Positions 1 to 8,342 of a stretch of DNA of 64,000 nt are shown here, in pieces. The stretch is taken from NCBI RefSeq assembly GCF_007197645.1, contig NZ_VKGK01000001.1, positions 310,001 to 374,000 on the forward strand, written 5' to 3'. Positions within the stretch are counted from its first letter, which is position 1. Each line of letters opens with the position of its first letter. The stretch is from Shewanella hanedai. GTDB lineage: Bacteria > Pseudomonadota > Gammaproteobacteria > Enterobacterales > Shewanellaceae. The position numbers were made by a program, and so were the translations under genes. Below the pieces are notes generated by a model, which was given only the letters and a program-made list of their open reading frames with translations, was not told the origin of the DNA and searched no databases.

Positions 1-378
1 CGTGTTTGGATAAGTGAAGTAGGAATAATGGCTAATACATTATTACGTAAGAATACTTTGGTAAGTAGTTGGAAAGTATTAATGAATAGTGTCAGCTTAA
101 ATGATTTAACTATAGATCTAGCACTTGATTGGAAGACTCGTAAGCCAATCGAGGCCGGTCAAATAATCTCCGGTAATATGTTAGTACAATCGGCAATAGT
201 GGAAGTGGGAGATCAAGTGACTGTCTTTCTTGTTAAGGGGGGCTTAACCATTGATGTCACAGCTAGAGCATTAGGTCGAGGTTATGTGGGGGATCAGGTC
301 CTAATTTTAGTTGATGGAGCTAAGTCGCCAATTAAGGGGGAAGTTGTGCATAAAGGAGTAGTGAAAATTGGTGCTTAG
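1..378 (+). CDS. flgA: Flagellar P-ring assembly chaperone FlgA, C-terminal part
   Basis: FlgA is a periplasmic chaperone that helps FlgI assemble into the P ring. The reading frame is open from base 1 with no stop, so the true start lies left of the window; the ATG at 28 is internal. The visible 125 residues match the FlgA/SAF C-terminal domain: a 'GQIISGNML' turn, then 'VEVGDQVTVFLVKGGL', 'TARALGRGYVGDQV' and a final 'GEVVHKGVVKIGA' strand. It overlaps the start of flgH and leads the flagellar-type run, directly before the L- and P-ring genes it serves. Family assignment is firm; total length is unknown. Confidence 0.85.
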   Translation, partial: RVWISEVGIMANTLLRKNTLVSSWKVLMNSVSLNDLTIDLALDWKTRKPIEAGQIISGNMLVQSAIVEVGDQVTVFLVKGGLTIDVTARALGRGYVGDQVLILVDGAKSPIKGEVVHKGVVKIGA

Positions 379-928
379 AATGTTGTTACTATTATCTTGC
401 TTTACTTGCTCTGCAACAGATCTTGTAGAGGTCGATAAACTTAGAGCTCTTACTGCGGATAAAAGAGCCGTAGGGGTTGGTGATGTAGTAACCCTGCTTG
501 TTTTTGAAGATGCTAAGGCGGGTTCAAGTGCTAATTTAAAGGAGCAAGGAGAATTTGAAATGTCAGCTGGTGCTAACCGAGACGAGTTAGCTTGGCAATA
601 TGGCTTAGGGGCTATGTCTTCTAATAAAGGAGATGCTGCAACTCAGAGAAACGGTTTTATAAAGGCATATATCACCGTTGTCATTCAACATGTTGACCCT
701 AACGGATTATTTTTAGTTCAAGGAACTCAAAGATTACAAATAAATGGTGAAGAGCAGGTTATTTCAGTAAGTGGAAAACTAAGAAAGAATGATATTGCCG
801 CTAACAATACAGCACTTTCATCAAGACTGTTGGACGCCAGTATTAGTTTTACGGGTCAAGGTACTGTAAGTACAGGACATGATTCTAATCTCTTCAGTCG
901 TTTTTTCCGTTGGCTTGGGGTGTTGTGA
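371..928 (+). CDS. flgH: Flagellar L-ring protein FlgH
   Basis: FlgH forms the outer-membrane L ring, the bushing around the rod. The family is shown by 'AVGVGDVVTLLVFEDAKAGSSAN' near the N-terminus and the C-terminal 'VSGKLRKNDIAANNTALSSRL' block, each read in pieces. At about 185 residues it is shorter than the usual ~220-235. The N-terminus is a very short hydrophobic stretch ending LLLSC, which could be a minimal lipobox; FlgH is normally a lipoprotein. Start is uncertain: TTG 368, GTG 371 or ATG 380; an AAAGGAG at 352-358 fits 368 or 371. It overlaps flgA, and its TGA overlaps the flgI ATG at 928. Confidence 0.85.
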   Translation: MLRMLLLLSCFTCSATDLVEVDKLRALTADKRAVGVGDVVTLLVFEDAKAGSSANLKEQGEFEMSAGANRDELAWQYGLGAMSSNKGDAATQRNGFIKAYITVVIQHVDPNGLFLVQGTQRLQINGEEQVISVSGKLRKNDIAANNTALSSRLLDASISFTGQGTVSTGHDSNLFSRFFRWLGVL

Positions 929-2034
929 TGAATTGTCGTAAGTTGATTATATTATTGCTTTTATTTTCTATTCCTACGTTTGGTAGTGCAAGCCAAGTGA
1001 CGGTTAAGGATGTTGCTCGTATATATGGTGTGAGAGACACAGCTTTGGTTGGTTATGGTCTTGTGACTGGCTTGGCTGGGAGTGGGGATTCCGCTCGATT
1101 CTCATCTACGTCTCAGTCACTTAAAAGTGTGCTGCGCTCCTTTGATGTGAATATTGAAGATAAAGAAGTACAAAGTCGCAATGTTGCTGCTGTGATTGTA
1201 ACCGCTTCAATACCTGCTTTTGCGGAGATAGGGGACAAGTTAGATGTACAGGTAAGTTCTTTGGGAGATGCACGGAGTTTGTCTGGTGGTACATTATTAT
1301 TAAGCCCCTTGAAAGCTCCAAATGATGTGATTTATGCGCTTGCCCAAGGGCAAATAACGGTTGGGGGTTATCGTTTTGAGGAAGATCAAAATGTAATGGC
1401 TAAAAACCATGCGACCGTAGGTAACATAACTCGTGGAGCCACGACTGAACGTTCAGTCGTGGCAAGTATTTTTTCTCAAAATGGCTCTGTTTCATTAATA
1501 CTCAATACCCCCGATTTTACAATGTTAGATAATGTGACAATGGCATTAAGGCATGAATTCCCGAGACTTAATATCCAGCCAGTCCATGCCGGGAAATTAG
1601 ATATTGGCGGTGATGGTTTATCGTTAAGCCATTTAGCAAAAATAGAGCAAGTTAAAATAAAAGTTGCACAGTTTGCCAGGATCGTAGTGAACGAAAGGTC
1701 AGGTATTATTGTTTCAGGTTCTGATATACCAGTTTCAAGTGTTGTCATTAGCCACGGAAATCTTAACTTGAAAATAAGTTCAACCCCCAGAGTTTCACAA
1801 CCAGACAGTGTTTTTTTTGGTGACCAATCAAATATTAAAACAGTAACAGTTAGAGATACTGAAATTCAAGTTAATGAGCAGCAACAAGCCATTTATATTA
1901 ATAAAAATACGACAACTATTGCAGAGGTTGTTTCTTCGTTACAGAAACTCAATATATCGACTAGAGATATGATCTCTATTCTAGAGGGACTTAAGAGAAG
2001 TGGCGCTTTACATGCTGAAATAGTGATCCAGTAA
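928..2034 (+). CDS. flgI: Flagellar P-ring protein FlgI
   Basis: FlgI builds the periplasmic P ring around the rod in the peptidoglycan layer. The ATG at 928 gives a clean Sec signal peptide (MNCRK, then a hydrophobic core, then cleavage after FGSA). The mature protein starts with the family hallmark 'VKDVARIYGVRD' followed by 'LVGYGLVTGLAGSGD'. The later 'NVAAVIVTASIPAFAEIGDK' and the C-terminal 'LQKLNISTRDMISILEGLKR' are also typical. Length (~368 aa) is normal. The presence of full P- and L-ring genes means the structure is meant to cross the outer membrane like a flagellum. Confidence 0.95.
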   Translation: MNCRKLIILLLLFSIPTFGSASQVTVKDVARIYGVRDTALVGYGLVTGLAGSGDSARFSSTSQSLKSVLRSFDVNIEDKEVQSRNVAAVIVTASIPAFAEIGDKLDVQVSSLGDARSLSGGTLLLSPLKAPNDVIYALAQGQITVGGYRFEEDQNVMAKNHATVGNITRGATTERSVVASIFSQNGSVSLILNTPDFTMLDNVTMALRHEFPRLNIQPVHAGKLDIGGDGLSLSHLAKIEQVKIKVAQFARIVVNERSGIIVSGSDIPVSSVVISHGNLNLKISSTPRVSQPDSVFFGDQSNIKTVTVRDTEIQVNEQQQAIYINKNTTTIAEVVSSLQKLNISTRDMISILEGLKRSGALHAEIVIQ

Positions 2035-2044
2035 GGAATTAAGT

Positions 2045-2380
2045 ATGCAAGTTAATCAAATTTTAATGGAAGCGATGCAAGTGGCTAAATCTCAGCACAA
2101 GCATACAGCTATTCAGATTGCTCAATACAATAATCTAGAAGTTGAGCACTTATCTAGGGTTGATTTTGGACGAGTGTTGAGCGACTCCCTACAACAACCG
2201 CAAAAGAGTACTGATAGTTTGATTATTCAAAATAGCCAATATGTTAGTCGAGATTATATCTCTTTAGATCAACTTACTGCGGAGGCTTTAGATTCTAGTG
2301 GGAAATATAAGGTTTTGACAGAGATGCTCAATCGTCGTCTTGGATTAATGTCTATCGCTGTGTCTGGGCAGGAAAGATAA
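2045..2380 (+). CDS. flgB: Flagellar proximal rod protein FlgB
   Basis: FlgB is one of the proximal rod subunits. The 111-aa protein is a little short for the family (~115-140). The recognisable part is the C-terminus, 'LTAEALDSSGKYKVLTEM' then 'LNRRLGLMSIAVSGQ', which matches the FlgB pattern of a helix ending in an ai-G turn. The usual N-terminal 'NiANa.TPg' rod motif is weak. Position directly before flgC, with TAATG overlap at 2380, supports the call strongly. It is probably exported without a cleaved signal, like other rod proteins. Confidence 0.8.
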   Translation: MQVNQILMEAMQVAKSQHKHTAIQIAQYNNLEVEHLSRVDFGRVLSDSLQQPQKSTDSLIIQNSQYVSRDYISLDQLTAEALDSSGKYKVLTEMLNRRLGLMSIAVSGQER

Positions 2381-2763
2381 TGGCTGAACTAGACGTAAAA
2401 TCAATAGTACAAACTGGTATGGCATTCGAAAGAGTCAGAATTGAAGCTGCCTCTTTAAATATTGCTCGAGCAAATGCGGTCTCTGCAAATACATCTCAAG
2501 TGGAGCCTCTTTTTATGGCAACGCTGTCAAGTAGTGAGCTATTACCTGAGAACGTAAAGTTGACCAGTTACTATAAAAACAAAGCCATTTACCAACCCGC
2601 TCATCCGCTTGCAGATAAACAAGGATTTATTTATAAGCCCGATATCGACTTAGCACATGAAATGGTGACATTAAGTAGTGCAAAGAGAGCTTATGAAGCC
2701 AATATAAAAGTTTATAACAGTTATAAAGAAATGTCTGCCAAAGCATTAGAAATAGGGAAATAA
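2380..2763 (+). CDS. flgC: Flagellar proximal rod protein FlgC
   Basis: FlgC is a proximal rod subunit exported through the flagellar gate. The N-terminal helix 'RIEAASLNIARANAVSANTS' corresponds to the rod/hook D0 motif. The middle 'HPLADKQGFIYKPDIDLAHEM' region (HP-AD-GY-P-V pattern) and the C-terminal 'AKRAYEANIKVYNSYKEM' followed by ALEIG are classic FlgC. Length 127 aa is close to the usual ~135. The gene overlaps flgB by one base and is followed three bases later by fliE, its partner in joining rod to MS ring. Confidence 0.9.
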   Translation: MAELDVKSIVQTGMAFERVRIEAASLNIARANAVSANTSQVEPLFMATLSSSELLPENVKLTSYYKNKAIYQPAHPLADKQGFIYKPDIDLAHEMVTLSSAKRAYEANIKVYNSYKEMSAKALEIGK

Positions 2764-2765
2764 CA

Positions 2766-3059
2766 GTGGAAGTTGAAGCGATTGAAATCATAGGTAGCCT
2801 CTCTGAAAAGATGCAAGTCACATCATCTCAAGTACCAGAGTCTTCTTTTGTAGATCTTATTGGTGAAGGAGTCAATAAGGTAAGTAAAGATTTGAATTTA
2901 GCGAGTGAACTGGTGGAAAAGTATGCTCGCGGTGAACAGGTCGAAGTAGATGAAATCATGATTGCTATGGAGCAAGCACAGTTGTCATTGAAATTAGCTG
3001 TAGAAGTCAAAAATAAGTTGACTGCTGCGTATCAGGAATTATTCAGGATGCAGGTTTAG
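2766..3059 (+). CDS. fliE: Flagellar hook-basal body protein FliE
   Basis: FliE joins the MS ring to the rod and is the first export substrate. The 97-aa length and the C-terminal pattern 'EVDEIMIAMEQAQLSLKLAVEVKNKL...AYQE' (interrupted here) with its 'RMQV' end are diagnostic for FliE. The start is GTG at 2766, three bases after the flgC stop. Position between flgC and fliF is the expected neighbourhood. I see nothing unusual beyond the GTG start. Confidence 0.88.
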   Translation: MEVEAIEIIGSLSEKMQVTSSQVPESSFVDLIGEGVNKVSKDLNLASELVEKYARGEQVEVDEIMIAMEQAQLSLKLAVEVKNKLTAAYQELFRMQV

Positions 3060-3073
3060 AGCCTAAATAAGAG

Positions 3074-4387
3074 ATGAGCAGTATGGATAAGATAACAAAT
3101 AAAATAAGATTTTTGATTATTAGTGTGAGCTTGGTATTTATTACGTTAATAGCATTATTTTGGGTACTTCAGGATTCTAAGCAAGTGCTCTTTTCTGGTT
3201 TATCTCAAACGACATTAATGGAGTATGTTGCTAAATTGGAAGCCGAAGGAATAGCTTATCAGGTTGAAGGGACTTCAATTTTTGTTGCGGCTTCTGATAG
3301 TAATCAGGCTAGAGTTGCAGCTATGGAAGATAGTATACAAAGTAATAAAATTACAGGTTTCGAGCTATATGAAAATAGTGATTTAGGTGCGACAGAACGA
3401 GCACAGCATGCAAATTATATTCGTGCTCTTCAGGGAGAGATTGAACGTACACTAACAGGTTTTAGCTATGTAAAAAAAGCGAGGGTGCACTTAAGTTTGC
3501 CTCGTAAAAAATTGTTTATGAATGAAGAAAAGTTAGTTAAAGCTTCAGTTACTTTGTTTTCAGTAGATAATTACCAGCCTAGAACTGCTGATATTTCAGC
3601 TATAAAACGACTAGTAGTGTCTGCTGTTGAAGACTTAAAGATAGAACAAGTCGTAGTGATTGATGGAGCCGGTCAATGGGGAACTTTTGATTCTCAAGCA
3701 AGCACTGATGCACTTACTTTAGTTCTTCGTAGAGATACTGAGTCATATCTTGAACAAAAAATATACCAAGTATTAAGTCCTTTTTTCCCAACTTCGAGTA
3801 TATCCGCTTCAGTAGCGGTTAAGTTAAATACTAATACCGTTAAAATACATGAGACTAAGGCGATAAAAGGAGAGAAAGGCCCAGGTTTGATTAGTTCTGA
3901 AATTAGATTCGAAGAGACTCAGCTGAATGCAGAAAAGAAACCAGAGTTAAAGTCGCTACGTAGTGAAGTTAACTATGCACATGGCGCATTGACGCAGGAA
4001 ATTGAACAAGCACCAGGAGAGATCCTTAGGTTAACAGCTGCAGTTTCTATTAATGCTAAAGTTGAACCTGAGTTTCAGGCAGAAATTTCACAACTAGTCG
4101 AAAATACGATCGGTTTCGATACAGAGCGTAATGATAGAGTTTTAGTTAGTTTTTTCTTTTTGCCTAAAAAAGAACAAGCGGTAGTGCTCCCAGTTATTGC
4201 AGAGCCTGTAGTCATTAAACAGGTTGTAGATCATCGTTTGTGGATTTTTAGCCTGATTGGATTAGTGACTCTATTGTGTATGGCTACAGGCATCTTTTAT
4301 TTTATCAATAAAAGAGAAAAGACGGATCAACGTTTATTAAGCCAGATTGATTATTTATTTGACGATAAGGTTAATCAGAATGCGTGA
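3074..4387 (+). CDS. fliF: Flagellar MS-ring protein FliF (short form)
   Basis: FliF forms the inner-membrane MS ring that carries rod and export gate. It has an N-terminal membrane helix (residues ~12-30), the ring-building motifs 'VLFSGLSQTTLMEYVAKLEA' and 'QHANYIRALQGEIERTL', 'KKARVHLSLPRKKLF', and a second membrane helix near residues 390-410. At 437 aa it is clearly shorter than typical FliF (~520-570). The periplasmic loop is reduced, and the cytoplasmic tail after TM2 is only ~25 residues. That tail is the usual FliG-binding segment and is still long enough to hold a helix. It overlaps the shortened fliG gene. Confidence 0.92.
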   Translation: MSSMDKITNKIRFLIISVSLVFITLIALFWVLQDSKQVLFSGLSQTTLMEYVAKLEAEGIAYQVEGTSIFVAASDSNQARVAAMEDSIQSNKITGFELYENSDLGATERAQHANYIRALQGEIERTLTGFSYVKKARVHLSLPRKKLFMNEEKLVKASVTLFSVDNYQPRTADISAIKRLVVSAVEDLKIEQVVVIDGAGQWGTFDSQASTDALTLVLRRDTESYLEQKIYQVLSPFFPTSSISASVAVKLNTNTVKIHETKAIKGEKGPGLISSEIRFEETQLNAEKKPELKSLRSEVNYAHGALTQEIEQAPGEILRLTAAVSINAKVEPEFQAEISQLVENTIGFDTERNDRVLVSFFFLPKKEQAVVLPVIAEPVVIKQVVDHRLWIFSLIGLVTLLCMATGIFYFINKREKTDQRLLSQIDYLFDDKVNQNA

Positions 4388-4694
4388 GGTTGTATGGAAA
4401 GCTGCCGTGATCTTATTGTCCGTAGATCGCACTAAGCGGTTCAGACTGATGAAGAAGATGACTCCAGATCGTGCAAACGAAATCAAACTTGCATTAAAAA
4501 AAATTGAGCGGTTAGAGCTTACTTTTGATGATTTTACCAAGTTGAAGTTGCCGATCTGTGCGTTTGAATGTGAATCCACTGATGAGGTCAATTGGTTACG
4601 AGCTCATGCCCGTGATAATGGAAACTTAAAAACTAAAGAAAAAGCCAAGAAAGCTTTTCTAAGTTTACTTAGTGAAAATAGAGGGCAGGCGTAA
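4380..4694 (+). CDS. fliG: FliG-like protein with only the N-terminal (FliF-binding) domain
   Basis: In flagella, FliG (~330-350 aa) links the MS ring to FliM and its C-domain contacts MotA to make torque. Here the ORF is only 104 aa from ATG 4380 (AAGG upstream). The start 'WKAAVILLSV' and 'MTPDRANEIKLALKKIERLE' resemble the FliG N-domain, and gene order fliF-X-fliH is exactly that of fliG. No middle (EHPQ) or torque (charged helix) domain follows: the stop at 4692-4694 overlaps the fliH start, so there is no room for a frameshifted remainder. I infer a structural adaptor that cannot transmit torque. Identity rests on position and modest similarity. Confidence 0.7.
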   Translation: MREVVWKAAVILLSVDRTKRFRLMKKMTPDRANEIKLALKKIERLELTFDDFTKLKLPICAFECESTDEVNWLRAHARDNGNLKTKEKAKKAFLSLLSENRGQA

Positions 4695-5413
4695 TGACTA
4701 AAGTGCAGAGCTTCCCTTGGGCAATAGAGCCTATATCAAAATCAGAATGTGAAAATAAAGTGGCCAAGCGTACCACTGAATCCATGGTTTTAGAGATAGA
4801 AGCGAATTTGAAGCAATTGCCACCGGAGGTGAGCTCACTCTTACTGCAACCTTATATTGAAGAGTCTCTTTCGTTTCATCGGGCCAAGTTAGAAACTTGC
4901 TTAGCAGAACAAATGCAGGATAAATTGGAAAGTGAATTACAAGTTAGAGTGGATTTAGCTGTAGCGCCATTAAAGAAGAGTATTGAACTTGAAGAAGGTA
5001 AACGTAGATATAAAGTTGAACAGTTAGTTGAGCATTTTATGGCTCCAGAAATTGAGAGTACTCAAATAGAATCAGAACACGTACTAGCATTGGCGCTAAC
5101 TATTTCTGAGAAAATATTAGGTCAAAAAGTTATTTCAAAACCTTGTTACAATTCATGGGTTGATAGCATACTTGGAACGGCTCAAGGGCATTTAATGCCT
5201 ACATTAAGTATTAATCAGCAAGACTACGATATGCTATTAGAATATGACTTAATAGAGAAAATTAATAAAAAAGTTGAAAGTATTAAGGTTGTGGAAGTCG
5301 CTAATTTTAGCTTTGAAATTGAGTCTATTCGTGGGCAGAGTGGCCATGATTCATTAGCCATATTGTTACAGCTGCAAATTTGGTTAAATGGCCAAGGAAA
5401 TTATAGTGATTAA
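4694..5413 (+). CDS. fliH: Flagellar export ATPase stator FliH
   Basis: FliH is the dimeric peripheral stalk that tethers the FliI ATPase and delivers it to the export gate. The 239-aa protein starts 'MTKVQSFPWAIEPI', recalling the tryptophan-containing FliH N-terminus. It then has a long charged helical stretch (residues ~35-110, likely coiled coil) and ends with an ATPase-subunit-E-like domain ('HVLALALTISEKILGQKV' then 'ESIRGQSGHDSLAILLQLQ'). Length is standard. ATG 4694 overlaps the preceding stop. The next gene is fliI, its direct partner. Confidence 0.85.
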   Translation: MTKVQSFPWAIEPISKSECENKVAKRTTESMVLEIEANLKQLPPEVSSLLLQPYIEESLSFHRAKLETCLAEQMQDKLESELQVRVDLAVAPLKKSIELEEGKRRYKVEQLVEHFMAPEIESTQIESEHVLALALTISEKILGQKVISKPCYNSWVDSILGTAQGHLMPTLSINQQDYDMLLEYDLIEKINKKVESIKVVEVANFSFEIESIRGQSGHDSLAILLQLQIWLNGQGNYSD

Positions 5414-6725
5414 CCTTACTCAATTACAGGATGTAACGACAAGGTATCATAGCGGATACATACTATCTAGCGAAGGACTTATGCTCGTGGCTTCTTTACC
5501 ACAAGCATTTGTTGGTGAGCTTTGTACTATAAAACGTGCAAATGAATCACTCCCAGATATTTATGCTGAAGTTGTCTCAATCTCAGAGACCCAAATAAAG
5601 TTAATGCCCTTTCAGTCTGTGAGTGGAATAAGCTTTGGTGATAAGTTAGTTGGTAGAGGTACTTCTATTAGTTTACCCATGGGATCGAGTATGTTAGGTC
5701 ATGTTGTTGATGCTTTTGGTGATCCTCTAGATGGTCAGAAATTAAGTAAAGCCCCCATGAAAACAGCAGCTTTAGCGTCACATATTAATCCATTAAGTCG
5801 AACTGCTATTGTAGATACCTTGCATACGAGAGTGAAAGCTTTGGATAGTTTTATTCCTATTGGTAAAGGCCAGAGAATAGGGATATTAGCTGGTAGCGGA
5901 GTAGGGAAGAGCACTTTACTTGCAATGTTGAGCGAGAGTTGTGTTCGGCAAAATTCAGTGGCTGTGATTGTACTGGTTGGGGAGAGAGGCCGTGAGGTTG
6001 AAGAGTTTGTTAACCTGCATATGTTTGATGCGATGCGTGATCGTGCTGTTCTTATAGCCGCAACTGCAGAAGAAATGCCTGTTACAAGAGTACTTGCTGT
6101 TAAATATGGTTTAGCTTTAGCCGAGTCTTTGTCACATGAAGGTAAAGAGGTCGTTTTCGTTGTTGATTCGCTTACTCGAGTTGCTATGGCTCAAAGAGAA
6201 ATCGGTTTGGCTATTGGAGAGCCACCAACCGCGAAAGGATACACACCTTCTGTTTTTTCTTTATTACAACGTATCGTTGAGCGATGTGGTGCATTTCGTG
6301 AACGAGCTTCGATTACTGCTTTATTTAGTATTTTGGTCGAAACTGATGATTTTGATGATCCAATAGTAGATACCTTAAGAGCTGTTTTAGACGGTCATAT
6401 CGTGTTGGATAGAGAGTTAGCTGAACAAGGTCATTTTCCTGCAATTGATGTGCTACGAAGCGTAAGCAGACTAACGACTAACTTATTTGATTTGACAAAG
6501 AAGCAGTTAGCACGTGATGGGAGAGTGCTTCTGTCTGAATACAAACAAAAGAAGATGATGATAGAGATTGCTGAAGCTGAAGGTAGTTTAATTGGTAAGT
6601 TCAAACATTTAAAAGATAGACATGATTTATTGATTAAATGGTTACAACAAGAAGAGTTAAGTCAAACACCGGTGAAAGAATTGGACCGACAATTGATGGA
6701 TATTTTAGAAGTAAAGTTCACATGA
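5406..6725 (+). CDS. fliI: Flagellum-specific export ATPase FliI
   Basis: FliI is the hexameric ATPase that unfolds and feeds substrates to the export gate. Walker A 'GSGVGKSTLL', 'LVGERGREVEEF', Walker B 'VVFVVDSLTR' and 'GEPPTAKGYTPSVFSLL' are all intact, so it should be active. Two starts are possible: ATG 5388 and GTG 5406. AAGGAA at 5394-5399 lies a proper distance before GTG 5406, and ATG 5388 has no ribosome site, so I chose GTG. Length (~439 aa) is normal. The GTG start lies inside the end of fliH, suggesting translational coupling. Confidence 0.95.
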   Translation: MINLTQLQDVTTRYHSGYILSSEGLMLVASLPQAFVGELCTIKRANESLPDIYAEVVSISETQIKLMPFQSVSGISFGDKLVGRGTSISLPMGSSMLGHVVDAFGDPLDGQKLSKAPMKTAALASHINPLSRTAIVDTLHTRVKALDSFIPIGKGQRIGILAGSGVGKSTLLAMLSESCVRQNSVAVIVLVGERGREVEEFVNLHMFDAMRDRAVLIAATAEEMPVTRVLAVKYGLALAESLSHEGKEVVFVVDSLTRVAMAQREIGLAIGEPPTAKGYTPSVFSLLQRIVERCGAFRERASITALFSILVETDDFDDPIVDTLRAVLDGHIVLDRELAEQGHFPAIDVLRSVSRLTTNLFDLTKKQLARDGRVLLSEYKQKKMMIEIAEAEGSLIGKFKHLKDRHDLLIKWLQQEELSQTPVKELDRQLMDILEVKFT

Positions 6726-7153
6726 CGGTGAATCGGCTTTGGAAATTGAAAAAATATCGAGATAATCGACGAATTAATTTTGAACTGCAAAATTTGAAGT
6801 CATTTATTGAGATAAAAGAGCAAAAACTGATGACTTTGTGTATTCAGCAGAAGTTACTGGGTGCCGATCATGAAATTAAAGATCACGCTAGTTTACAAAT
6901 TGCAGCAGTTAATTTAGCTTGGCTAGAAGGCGTTGAAAAAAATATTAATGTTTTACAAGAAGAATTAATTGGACTGAACCTTAGTAAAGTAGATAAAGAA
7001 AAGTCGCTGCACCTTTTAGAGCATGTTATAGATGAGATTGATAAATTAATCGACCGTGAAGATAAGGTTGTTTGTCGTAATGATTTAAAAGTAAAAGACA
7101 AGCAAGTTCAATCTTGGTTGTGTGAAAGTTTAGCTAGGAGATTGTATGATTGA
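6722..7153 (+). CDS. fliJ: FliJ-like export chaperone (coiled coil)
   Basis: FliJ is a small coiled-coil protein that sits in the FliI hexamer like a gamma subunit and ferries chaperones. The 143-aa protein from ATG 6722 (ATGA overlap with the fliI stop) is highly charged and helical throughout, ending 'VQSWLCESLARRLYD', with no membrane segment. This size, composition and position after fliI fit FliJ. Sequence similarity in the family is always low, so the call depends on context. It overlaps the next gene by 8 bases. Confidence 0.75.
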   Translation: MTVNRLWKLKKYRDNRRINFELQNLKSFIEIKEQKLMTLCIQQKLLGADHEIKDHASLQIAAVNLAWLEGVEKNINVLQEELIGLNLSKVDKEKSLHLLEHVIDEIDKLIDREDKVVCRNDLKVKDKQVQSWLCESLARRLYD

Positions 7154-7922
7154 GTTTGAACCTGTTAATCAGACCTTAAAGTTTCCCGAAAAACCTACTG
7201 GTGAGTCTAAGGATAATAATCAATTTTTTATCACTCGATTAAATACTAAACCATCGAGCCAAGACATATTGGATAAAAGCAGTATTGATAGAAAAGCAGT
7301 TGTGGATGTTTTACCTGATAATGGCCCTTTGACGACAGAGTTGTTAGAACAGTGGCAAGATTCAACAGATATAGCCTCCTCAATGTTGCCTTACGCTTTA
7401 TATGGGGGTCAACAGGGAGATGTTAAACCAGGTTTAGGCGGTACAAACGATGGGGTAAAACAAACTCCTGTCTGGCTTGCTGTTGGTAGTTATCAGATTC
7501 AGACATTTAATGCGGTAAACACCGCAAACGAAGTGATATATAAATTTGGAAATGACATTAGTGGTCATAGTACTTCAGATACAGTGAGTCATTATAAAAA
7601 TGTATGGTCTGAATTTCACAGTGGTAAATTTAATGGTGTTTTGACAACTAATCTACAAAGCCTTGGTGTCAATGGCGTTACTAATAATCAATCTAAAAAT
7701 CATAAAGCTATTGAAGTATCAGGTATCAATTCATCTTTCTGGAAAGCATTAGAGCTGACTTCTGTTCGAAGGTTCACAGTTGCTGAGCACTTAGGGGTTC
7801 GTACTGCAAGGGTCAGAGATTACTTTAGCGCTGATGTTAATATTGAATATACAGAAGTGTTTGAAAGTTTAAATATAGATAGGTTGATTATAAATGGTAA
7901 TTTGCATAGGGAGAGGAAATAA
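7146..7922 (+). CDS. Unrecognised protein in the fliK position (possible hook-length control)
   Basis: This 258-aa protein occupies the place between fliJ and flgD where fliK usually sits. FliK measures hook length and switches the export gate. It is hydrophilic, rich in Ser, Asn and Thr in the middle (residues ~100-190), and has no signal or membrane segment, as expected for a FliK-type ruler. I cannot see the usual C-terminal hook domain pattern (L-P--LG-v-v); the end 'VNIEYTEVFESLNIDRL' may be a diverged version. FliK is my best inference, but a different secreted component is possible. Confidence 0.5.
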   Translation: MIEFEPVNQTLKFPEKPTGESKDNNQFFITRLNTKPSSQDILDKSSIDRKAVVDVLPDNGPLTTELLEQWQDSTDIASSMLPYALYGGQQGDVKPGLGGTNDGVKQTPVWLAVGSYQIQTFNAVNTANEVIYKFGNDISGHSTSDTVSHYKNVWSEFHSGKFNGVLTTNLQSLGVNGVTNNQSKNHKAIEVSGINSSFWKALELTSVRRFTVAEHLGVRTARVRDYFSADVNIEYTEVFESLNIDRLIINGNLHRERK

Positions 7923-8330
7923 ATGGATATTCAATCTATCGGTGGGAACTCATCTACTGCTAATAGCACACAAAGTAACATCAAATTAGATGACTTTTTA
8001 CAATTGTTTGTTGCTCAATTGAATTATCAAGATCCACTGGAACCTGTTAATAACAGCGAGTTTTTAGCTCAGTTAGCACAGTTTTCTTCACTTGAGATTA
8101 ACCGACAGAGTAATGATAATTCCTTATCTCTTCTAGCCATAGGGTCCTCTGATCAGGCACTAGGTTTAATAGGAAGAAGTGTTGAAGTTAGTACTCAAAG
8201 TGGTCAAGCATTTATTGGTGATGTTACTGGAGTTAATTTTACTCAAGAAGGTCCCATGCTAACTGTCAAAGGGGCTGACAATTCTCTTTTAACTGATATT
8301 AAGTTAGGCCAAATTACTGTAGTTAAATAA
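7923..8330 (+). CDS. flgD: Hook-capping scaffold FlgD (short form)
   Basis: FlgD caps the growing hook and is needed for FlgE polymerisation. The N-terminal core 'LDDFLQLFVAQLNYQDPLEP' and 'NSEFLAQLAQFSSLEINRQS' is the FlgD signature (residues ~22-60). At 135 aa it is much shorter than typical enterobacterial FlgD (~220-230). Only a small C-terminal beta part follows, ('LGLIGRSVEVSTQSG...' onward), without the Ig-like domain pair. It starts immediately after the preceding stop and is followed 12 bases later by flgE. Confidence 0.9.
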   Translation: MDIQSIGGNSSTANSTQSNIKLDDFLQLFVAQLNYQDPLEPVNNSEFLAQLAQFSSLEINRQSNDNSLSLLAIGSSDQALGLIGRSVEVSTQSGQAFIGDVTGVNFTQEGPMLTVKGADNSLLTDIKLGQITVVK

Positions 8331-8342
8331 AAGGAAATTAAT

